From Mallotus nudiflorus (taxonomy: Eukaryota; Streptophyta; Magnoliopsida; Malpighiales; Euphorbiaceae), in assembly GCA_947683625.1 (NCBI GenBank), contig CANTUR010000900.1:124001-188000 (forward strand): 64,000 nucleotides of DNA, written 5' to 3'. Of the stretch, positions 49,536-61,079 are shown in pieces. Position numbers and translations under genes: made by a program. How positions within the stretch are numbered: the stretch's first letter is position 1; the number at the start of each line of letters is the position of its first letter. The notes beneath the pieces were generated by a model, which saw only the letters and a program-made list of their open reading frames with translations, searched no databases and was not told the DNA's origin.

Positions 49536-51844
49536 GTTATCCAATGCTCCGATTGCATATTTTCAATACTAAGTACTTATTTTAGAGTTCTGAACTCATG
49601 AATACGATCGATATAATTGGATGCACAAATTGTGCACATGTTTGAGCGCAAGACTTGAACTCGTGCAAATTTGTGAACAAATGCTTTTGAACATGTTATC
49701 CAACGTTGCAATTGCATATTTTCAATAGTAAGTACTTGTTCTAGAATTCTCAACTCATGAACACAATCGACATAATTGAATGCACATTTGCACATGTTTG
49801 AACGCAAAATGCGACCTCGTGCAAATTTGTGCACAAATGGTTTTGAACATGTTATCCAATGTTCCAATTGTATATTTTCAATGCTAAGTACTTATTTTAG
49901 AGTTCTGAACTCGTGAATACAATTGACATAATTGAATGCACACTTTGTGCACATTCGCACATGTTTGAACGCTAAACTTGAACTCATGCAAATTTGTGGA
50001 CAAATGCTTTCGAATATGTTATCCAATGTTCCAACTGAATATTTGCAATACTAAGTACTTGTTCTCGAATTCTAATCTCATGAACACAATTGACATAATT
50101 GAATGCACGATTTGTCCACATTTGCACATGTTTGAACGCAAAACGTGCAAATTTGTGCACAAATGGTTTTGAACATGTTATCCAGTGTTCCAATTGCATA
50201 TTTACAAATACTAAGTACTTATTCTAGAGTTCTGAACTCATGAATACAATTGACATAATTGAATGCAGAATTTGTGCACATTTGCACACATTTGAACGCA
50301 AAACGTGCAAATTTGCGAACAAATGCTTTTGAACTTGTTATCCAATGTTGCAATTGCATATTTCCAGTACTAGGTACTCTTTACAGAATTCTAAACTCAT
50401 GAATACAATTTGACAGAATCGAATGCACAATTTGTGCACGTTTGCACATGTTTGAATGCAAAACGTGAACTCGTGCAAATTTGTGCACAAATGGTTTTGA
50501 ACATGTTATCCAGTGTTCCAATTGCATATTTACATTACTAAGCACTTGTTTTAGAGTTCTGAACTCATGAATACAATTGACATAATTGAATGCACAATTT
50601 GTGCACATTTGCGCATCTTTGAACGCAAAACTTGAACTCGTGCAAATCTATGCACAAATGGTTTTGAACATGTTATACAATGTTCCAATTGCATATTTTC
50701 AATACTATGTACTTATTTTAGGATTCTAAACTCATGAATGCAATTGACATAATTGAATGCAGAATTTGTACACATTTGCACATGTTTGAACCCAAAACGT
50801 GAACTCGTGCAAATTTGTGCACAAACGGTTTTGAACATGTCATCCAATGCTTCAATCGCATACTTAAAAATACTTAGTTCTTATTTTAGAGTTCTGAATT
50901 CATGAATACAATTGACGTAATTGAATGCACAATTTGTGCACATTTGCACATGCTTTGAACACAAAACGTGAACTCGCGCAAATTTGTGCGCAAATGGTTT
51001 TGAACATGCTATCCAATGTTCCCAATTGCATATTTACGATACTAATTACTTATTCATGAATTCTAAACTCATGAAAACAATTGACATAATTGAATGCACA
51101 ATTTGTGCACATTTTGCACACGTTTGAATGCAAAACGTGAACTCGTGCAAATTTGTGCACAAATGGTTTTGAACGTGTTATCCAATGTTCCAAATGCATA
51201 TTTACAGTAACAATTGCTTATTTTAGGTTTCTGAACCGATGATTACAATTGACATAATTGAATGCACAATTTGTGCATATTTGCTCATGTTTAAACGCAA
51301 AACGTGAACCCTTGCAAATTTGTGCACAAATGGTATTGAACATGTTATCCAATGTTCCAATGGCATATTTACAATACAAAGTACTTATTTTAGAGTTCTT
51401 ATCTCATGAATACAATTGACATGATTGAATGCGCAATTTGTGCACATTTGCACATGTTTGAACGCAAAACGTGAACTCGTGCAAATTTGTGAACAAATGC
51501 TTTTGAACATGTTATCCAGTGCTGCAATTGTATATTTGAAACACTAGGTACTTATGCTAGAATTCTAAACTCATGAATACAATTGACATTATTGAATGCA
51601 CAATTTGTGCATATTTGCTCATGTTTGAACGCAAAACGTGAACTTGTGCAAATTTAGGCACAAATGGTTTTGAACGTGTTATCCAATGCTCCAATTGCAT
51701 TTTTACAGTACTAATTACTTATTCTAGAATTCAAAACTCTTGAATACAATTGACAAGACTGAATGCAAAATTTGTGCACATTTGCACATCTTTGAACGCA
51801 AAACTTAAACTCGTGCAAATTTATTCACAAATGGTTTTGAACAT
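49536..51844 (+). repeat. HOR copy duplicated three units downstream (first member)
   Basis: This copy shares three variants with the HOR at 56463-58771: T at 49788 (GCACATTTGCACATG instead of GCACATCTGC), A in AACTCATGCAAATTTGTGG near 49985, and TTTGAATGCAAAACG near 50457. The spacing is exactly 6927 bp, three HORs. The copy at 44918 shares the first two but not the third. They differ at m12 (CAATGTTCCAATGG here, CAACGTTCC there). Confidence 0.85.
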
Positions 51845-54800
51845 GTTATCCAATGCTCCGATTGCATATTTTCAATACTAAGTACTTATTTTAGGGTTCT
51901 GAACTCATGAATACGATCGATATAATTGGATGCACAAATTGTGCACATGTTTGAGCGCAAGACTTGAACTCGTGCAAATTTGTGAACAAATGCTTTTGAA
52001 CATGTTATCCAACGTTGCAATTGCATATTTTCAATAGTAAGTACTTGTTCTAGAATTCTCAACTCATGAACACAATCGACATAATTGAATGCACATCTGC
52101 ACATGTTTGAACGCAAAATGCGACCTCGTGCAAATTTGTGCACAAATGGTTTTGAACATGTTATCCAATGTTCCAATTGTATATTTTCAATGCTAAGTAC
52201 TTATTTTAGAGTTCTGAACTCGTGAATACAATTGACATAATTGAATGCACACTTTGTGCACATTCGCACATGTTTGAACGCTAAACTTGAACTCGTGCAA
52301 ATTTGTGGACAAATGCTTTCGAATATGTTATCCAATGTTCCAACTGAATATTTGCAATACTAAGTACTTGTTCTCGAATTCTAATCTCATGAACACAATT
52401 GACATAATTGAATGCACGATTTGTCCACATTTGCACATGTTTGAACGCAAAACGTGCAAATTTGTGCACAAATGGTTTTGAACATGTTATCCAGTGTTCC
52501 AATTGCATATTTACAAATACTAAGTACTTATTCTAGAGTTCTGAACTCATGAATACAATTGACATAATTGAATGCAGAATTTGTGCACATTTGCACACAT
52601 TTGAACGCAAAACGTGCAAATTTGCGAACAAATGCTTTTGAACTTGTTATCCAATGTTGCAATTGCATATTTCCAGTACTAGGTACCCTTTACAGAATTC
52701 TAAACTCATGAATACAATTTGACAGAATCGAATGCACAATTTGTGCACGTTTGCACATGTTTGAACGCAAAACGTGAACTCGTGCAAATTTGTGCACAAA
52801 TGGTTTTGAACATGTTATCCAGTGTTCCAATTGCATATTTACATTACTAAGCACTTGTTTTAGAGTTCTGAACTCATGAATACAATTGACATAATTGAAT
52901 GCACAATTTGTGCACATTTGCGCATCTTTGAACGCAAAACTTGAACTCGTGCAAATCTATGCACAAATGGTTTTGAACATGTTATACAATGTTCCAATTG
53001 CATATTTTCAATACTATGTACTTATTTTAGGATTCTAAACTCATGAATGCAATTGACATAATTGAATGCAGAATTTGTACACATTTGCACATGTTTGAAC
53101 CCAAAACGTGAACTCGTGCAAATTTGTGCACAAACGGTTTTGAACATGTCATCCAATGCTTCAATCGCATACTTAAAAATACTTAGTTCTTATTTTAGAG
53201 TTCTGAATTCATGAGTACAATTGACGTAATTGAATGCACAATTTGTGCACATTTGCACATGCTTTGAACACAAAACGTGAACTCGTGCAAATTTGTGCGC
53301 AAATGGTTTTGAACATGCTATCCAATGTTCCCAATTGCATATTTACGATACTAATTACTTATTCATGAATTCTAAACTCATGAAAACAATTGACATAATT
53401 GAATGCACAATTTGTGCACATTTTGCACACGTTTGAATGCAAAACGTGAACTCGTGCAAATTTGTGCACAAATGGTTTTGAACGTGTTATCCAATGTTCC
53501 AAATGCATATTTACAGTAACAATTGCTTATTTTAGGTTTCTGAACCGATGATTACAATTGACATAATTGAATGCACAATTTGTGCATATTTGCTCATGTT
53601 TAAACGCAAAACGTGAACCCTTGCAAATTTGTGCACAAATGGTATTGAACATGTTATCCAATGTTCCAATGGCATATTTACAATACAAAGTACTTATTTT
53701 AGAGTTCTTATCTCATGAATACAATTGACATGATTGAATGCGCAATTTGTGCACATTTGCACATGTTTGAACGCAAAACGTGAACTCGTGCAAATTTGTG
53801 AACAAATGCTTTTGAACATGTTATCCAGTGCTGCAATTGTATATTTGAAACACTAGGTACTTATGCTAGAATTCTAAACTCATGAATACAATTGACATTA
53901 TTGAATGCACAATTTGTGCATATTTGCTCATGTTTGAACGCAAAACGTGAACTTGTGCAAATTTAGGCACAAATGGTTTTGAACGTGTTATCCAATGCTC
54001 CAATTGCATTTTTACAGTACTAATTACTTATTCTAGAATTCAAAACTCTTGAATACAATTGACAAGACTGAATGCAAAATTTGTGCACATTTGCACATCT
54101 TTGAACGCAAAACTTAAACTCGTGCAAATTTATTCACAAATGGTTTTGAACATGTTATCCAATGCTCCGATTGCATATTTTCAATACTAAGTACTTATTT
54201 TAGGGTTCTGAACTCATGAATACGATCGATATAATTGGATGCACAAATTGTGCACATGTTTGAGCGCAAGACTTGAACTCGTGCAAATTTGTGAACAAAT
54301 GCTTTTGAACATGTTATCCAACGTTGCAATTGCATATTTTCAATAGTAAGTACTTGTTCTAGAATTCTCAACTCATGAACACAATCGACATAATTGAATG
54401 CACATCTGCACATGTTTGAACGCAAAATGCGACCTCGTGCAAATTTGTGCACAAATGGTTTTGAACATGTTATCCAATGTTCCAATTGTATATTTTCAAT
54501 GCTAAGTACTTATTTTAGAGTTCTGAACTCGTGAATACAATTGACATAATTGAATGCACACTTTGTGCACATTCGCACATGTTTGAACGCTAAACTTGAA
54601 CTCGTGCAAATTTGTGGACAAATGCTTTCGAATATGTTATCCAATGTTCCAACTGAATATTTGCAATACTAAGTACTTGTTCTCGAATTCTAATCTCATG
54701 AACACAATTGACATAATTGAATGCACGATTTGTCCACATTTGCACATGTTTGAACGCAAAACGTGCAAATTTGTGCACAAATGGTTTTGAACATGTTATC

Positions 54801-56462
54801 CAGTGTTCCAATTGCATATTTACAAATACTAAGTACTTATTCTAGAGTTCTGAACTCATGAATACAATTGACATAATTGAATGCAGAATTTGTGCACATT
54901 TGCACACATTTGAACGCAAAACGTGCAAATTTGCGAACAAATGCTTTTGAACTTGTTATCCAATGTTGCAATTGCATATTTCCAGTACTAGGTACCCTTT
55001 ACAGAATTCTAAACTCATGAATACAATTTGACAGAATCGAATGCACAATTTGTGCACGTTTGCACATGTTTGAACGCAAAACGTGAACTCGTGCAAATTT
55101 GTGCACAAATGGTTTTGAACATGTTATCCAGTGTTCCAATTGCATATTTACATTACTAAGCACTTGTTTTAGAGTTCTGAACTCATGAATACAATTGACA
55201 TAATTGAATGCACAATTTGTGCACATTTGCGCATCTTTGAACGCAAAACTTGAACTCGTGCAAATCTATGCACAAATGGTTTTGAACATGTTATACAATG
55301 TTCCAATTGCATATTTTCAATACTATGTACTTATTTTAGGATTCTAAACTCATGAATGCAATTGACATAATTGAATGCAGAATTTGTACACATTTGCACA
55401 TGTTTGAACCCAAAACGTGAACTCGTGCAAATTTGTGCACAAACGGTTTTGAACATGTCATCCAATGCTTCAATCGCATACTTAAAAATACTTAGTTCTT
55501 ATTTTAGAGTTCTGAATTCATGAGTACAATTGACGTAATTGAATGCACAATTTGTGCACATTTGCACATGCTTTGAACACAAAACGTGAACTCGTGCAAA
55601 TTTGTGCGCAAATGGTTTTGAACATGCTATCCAATGTTCCCAATTGCATATTTACGATACTAATTACTTATTCATGAATTCTAAACTCATGAAAACAATT
55701 GACATAATTGAATGCACAATTTGTGCACATTTTGCACACGTTTGAATGCAAAACGTGAACTCGTGCAAATTTGTGCACAAATGGTTTTGAACGTGTTATC
55801 CAATGTTCCAAATGCATATTTACAGTAACAATTGCTTATTTTAGGTTTCTGAACCGATGATTACAATTGACATAATTGAATGCACAATTTGTGCATATTT
55901 GCTCATGTTTAAACGCAAAACGTGAACCCTTGCAAATTTGTGCACAAATGGTATTGAACATGTTATCCAATGTTCCAATGGCATATTTACAATACAAAGT
56001 ACTTATTTTAGAGTTCTTATCTCATGAATACAATTGACATGATTGAATGCGCAATTTGTGCACATTTGCACATGTTTGAACGCAAAACGTGAACTCGTGC
56101 AAATTTGTGAACAAATGCTTTTGAACATGTTATCCAGTGCTGCAATTGTATATTTGAAACACTAGGTACTTATGCTAGAATTCTAAACTCATGAATACAA
56201 TTGACATTATTGAATGCACAATTTGTGCATATTTGCTCATGTTTGAACGCAAAACGTGAACTTGTGCAAATTTAGGCACAAATGGTTTTGAACGTGTTAT
56301 CCAATGCTCCAATTGCATTTTTACAGTACTAATTACTTATTCTAGAATTCAAAACTCTTGAATACAATTGACAAGACTGAATGCAAAATTTGTGCACATT
56401 TGCACATCTTTGAACGCAAAACTTAAACTCGTGCAAATTTATTCACAAATGGTTTTGAACAT

Positions 56463-58771
56463 GTTATCCAATGCTCCGATTGCATATTTTCAATACTAAG
56501 TACTTATTTTAGAGTTCTGAACTCATGAATACGATCGATATAATTGGATGCACAAATTGTGCACATGTTTGAGCGCAAGACTTGAACTCGTGCAAATTTG
56601 TGAACAAATGCTTTTGAACATGTTATCCAACGTTGCAATTGCATATTTTCAATAGTAAGTACTTGTTCTAGAATTCTCAACTCATGAACACAATCGACAT
56701 AATTGAATGCACATTTGCACATGTTTGAACGCAAAATGCGACCTCGTGCAAATTTGTGCACAAATGGTTTTGAACATGTTATCCAATGTTCCAATTGTAT
56801 ATTTTCAATGCTAAGTACTTATTTTAGAGTTCTGAACTCGTGAATACAATTGACATAATTGAATGCACACTTTGTGCACATTCGCACATGTTTGAACGCT
56901 AAACTTGAACTCATGCAAATTTGTGGACAAATGCTTTCGAATATGTTATCCAATGTTCCAACTGAATATTTGCAATACTAAGTACTTGTTCTCGAATTCT
57001 AATCTCATGAACACAATTGACATAATTGAATGCACGATTTGTCCACATTTGCACATGTTTGAACGCAAAACGTGCAAATTTGTGCACAAATGGTTTTGAA
57101 CATGTTATCCAGTGTTCCAATTGCATATTTACAAATACTAAGTACTTATTCTAGAGTTCTGAACTCATGAATACAATTGACATAATTGAATGCAGAATTT
57201 GTGCACATTTGCACACATTTGAACGCAAAACGTGCAAATTTGCGAACAAATGCTTTTGAACTTGTTATCCAATGTTGCAATTGCATATTTCCAGTACTAG
57301 GTACTCTTTACAGAATTCTAAACTCATGAATACAATTTGACAGAATCGAATGCACAATTTGTGCACGTTTGCACATGTTTGAATGCAAAACGTGAACTCG
57401 TGCAAATTTGTGCACAAATGGTTTTGAACATGTTATCCAGTGTTCCAATTGCATATTTACATTACTAAGCACTTGTTTTAGAGTTCTGAACTCATGAATA
57501 CAATTGACATAATTGAATGCACAATTTGTGCACATTTGCGCATCTTTGAACGCAAAACTTGAACTCGTGCAAATCTATGCACAAATGGTTTTGAACATGT
57601 TATACAATGTTCCAATTGCATATTTTCAATACTATGTACTTATTTTAGGATTCTAAACTCATGAATGCAATTGACATAATTGAATGCAGAATTTGTACAC
57701 ATTTGCACATGTTTGAACCCAAAACGTGAACTCGTGCAAATTTGTGCACAAACGGTTTTGAACATGTCATCCAATGCTTCAATCGCATACTTAAAAATAC
57801 TTAGTTCTTATTTTAGAGTTCTGAATTCATGAATACAATTGACGTAATTGAATGCACAATTTGTGCACATTTGCACATGCTTTGAACACAAAACGTGAAC
57901 TCGCGCAAATTTGTGCGCAAATGGTTTTGAACATGCTATCCAATGTTCCCAATTGCATATTTACGATACTAATTACTTATTCATGAATTCTAAACTCATG
58001 AAAACAATTGACATAATTGAATGCACAATTTGTGCACATTTTGCACACGTTTGAATGCAAAACGTGAACTCGTGCAAATTTGTGCACAAATGGTTTTGAA
58101 CGTGTTATCCAATGTTCCAAATGCATATTTACAGTAACAATTGCTTATTTTAGGTTTCTGAACCGATGATTACAATTGACATAATTGAATGCACAATTTG
58201 TGCATATTTGCTCATGTTTAAACGCAAAACGTGAACCCTTGCAAATTTGTGCACAAATGGTATTGAACATGTTATCCAACGTTCCAATGGCATATTTACA
58301 ATACAAAGTACTTATTTTAGAGTTCTTATCTCATGAATACAATTGACATGATTGAATGCGCAATTTGTGCACATTTGCACATGTTTGAACGCAAAACGTG
58401 AACTCGTGCAAATTTGTGAACAAATGCTTTTGAACATGTTATCCAGTGCTGCAATTGTATATTTGAAACACTAGGTACTTATGCTAGAATTCTAAACTCA
58501 TGAATACAATTGACATTATTGAATGCACAATTTGTGCATATTTGCTCATGTTTGAACGCAAAACGTGAACTTGTGCAAATTTAGGCACAAATGGTTTTGA
58601 ACGTGTTATCCAATGCTCCAATTGCATTTTTACAGTACTAATTACTTATTCTAGAATTCAAAACTCTTGAATACAATTGACAAGACTGAATGCAAAATTT
58701 GTGCACATTTGCACATCTTTGAACGCAAAACTTAAACTCGTGCAAATTTATTCACAAATGGTTTTGAACAT
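56463..58771 (+). repeat. HOR copy duplicated three units downstream (second member)
   Basis: Partner of the copy at 49536-51844, with the matching variants at 56715, about 56912 and 57384. The HOR that follows each of them (51845 and 58772) also belongs to the same class, so the duplication may have covered more than one HOR. Confidence 0.85.
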
Positions 58772-61079
58772 GTTATCCAATGCTCCGATTGCATATTTTC
58801 AATACTAAGTACTTATTTTAGGGTTCTGAACTCATGAATACGATCGATATAATTGGATGCACAAATTGTGCACATGTTTGAGCGCAAGACTTGAACTCGT
58901 GCAAATTTGTGAACAAATGCTTTTGAACATGTTATCCAACGTTGCAATTGCATATTTTCAATAGTAAGTACTTGTTCTAGAATTCTCAACTCATGAACAC
59001 AATCGACATAATTGAATGCACATCTGCACATGTTTGAACGCAAAATGCGACCTCGTGCAAATTTGTGCACAAATGGTTTTGAACATGTTATCCAATGTTC
59101 CAATTGTATATTTTCAATGCTAAGTACTTATTTTAGAGTTCTGAACTCGTGAATACAATTGACATAATTGAATGCACACTTTGTGCACATTCGCACATGT
59201 TTGAACGCTAAACTTGAACTCGTGCAAATTTGTGGACAAATGCTTTCGAATATGTTATCCAATGTTCCAACTGAATATTTGCAATACTAAGTACTTGTTC
59301 TCGAATTCTAATCTCATGAACACAATTGACATAATTGAATGCACGATTTGTCCACATTTGCACATGTTTGAACGCAAAACGTGCAAATTTGTGCACAAAT
59401 GGTTTTGAACATGTTATCCAGTGTTCCAATTGCATATTTACAAATACTAAGTACTTATTCTAGAGTTCTGAACTCATGAATACAATTGACATAATTGAAT
59501 GCAGAATTTGTGCACATTTGCACACATTTGAACGCAAAACGTGCAAATTTGCGAACAAATGCTTTTGAACTTGTTATCCAATGTTGCAATTGCATATTTC
59601 CAGTACTAGGTACCCTTTACAGAATTCTAAACTCATGAATACAATTTGACAGAATCGAATGCACAATTTGTGCACGTTTGCACATGTTTGAACGCAAAAC
59701 GTGAACTCGTGCAAATTTGTGCACAAATGGTTTTGAACATGTTATCCAGTGTTCCAATTGCATATTTACATTACTAAGCACTTGTTTTAGAGTTCTGAAC
59801 TCATGAATACAATTGACATAATTGAATGCACAATTTGTGCACATTTGCGCATCTTTGAACGCAAAACTTGAACTCGTGCAAATCTATGCACAAATGGTTT
59901 TGAACATGTTATACAATGTTCCAATTGCATATTTTCAATACTATGTACTTATTTTAGGATTCTAAACTCATGAATGCAATTGACATAATTGAATGCAGAA
60001 TTTGTACACATTTGCACATGTTTGAACCCAAAACGTGAACTCGTGCAAATTTGTGCACAAACGGTTTTGAACATGTCATCCAATGCTTCAATCGCATACT
60101 TAAAAATACTTAGTTCTTATTTTAGAGTTCTGAATTCATGAGTACAATTGACGTAATTGAATGCACAATTTGTGCACATTTGCACATGCTTTGAACACAA
60201 AACGTGAACTCGTGCAAATTTGTGCGCAAATGGTTTTGAACATGCTATCCAATGTTCCCAATTGCATATTTACGATACTAATTACTTATTCATGAATTCT
60301 AAACTCATGAAAACAATTGACATAATTGAATGCACAATTTGTGCACATTTTGCACACGTTTGAATGCAAAACGTGAACTCGTGCAAATTTGTGCACAAAT
60401 GGTTTTGAACGTGTTATCCAATGTTCCAAATGCATATTTACAGTAACAATTGCTTATTTTAGGTTTCTGAACCGATGATTACAATTGACATAATTGAATG
60501 CACAATTTGTGCATATTGCTCATGTTTAAACGCAAAACGTGAACCCTTGCAAATTTGTGCACAAATGGTATTGAACATGTTATCCAATGTTCCAATGGCA
60601 TATTTACAATACAAAGTACTTATTTTAGAGTTCTTATCTCATGAATACAATTGACATGATTGAATGCGCAATTTGTGCACATTTGCACATGTTTGAACGC
60701 AAAACGTGAACTCGTGCAAATTTGTGAACAAATGCTTTTGAACATGTTATCCAGTGCTGCAATTGTATATTTGAAACACTAGGTACTTATGCTAGAATTC
60801 TAAACTCATGAATACAATTGACATTATTGAATGCACAATTTGTGCATATTTGCTCATGTTTGAACGCAAAACGTGAACTTGTGCAAATTTAGGCACAAAT
60901 GGTTTTGAACGTGTTATCCAATGCTCCAATTGCATTTTTACAGTACTAATTACTTATTCTAGAATTCAAAACTCTTGAATACAATTGACAAGACTGAATG
61001 CAAAATTTGTGCACATTTGCACATCTTTGAACGCAAAACTTAAACTCGTGCAAATTTATTCACAAATGGTTTTGAACAT
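58772..61079 (+). repeat. HOR copy with 1-bp deletion
   Basis: This copy is 2308 bp. GTGCATATTGCTCATG near 60515 lacks one T of the usual GTGCATATTTGCTCATG in m12. It is otherwise of the GGTACC/CATGAGTAC class. The loss lies in a T run, so a sequencing error is possible. Confidence 0.8.
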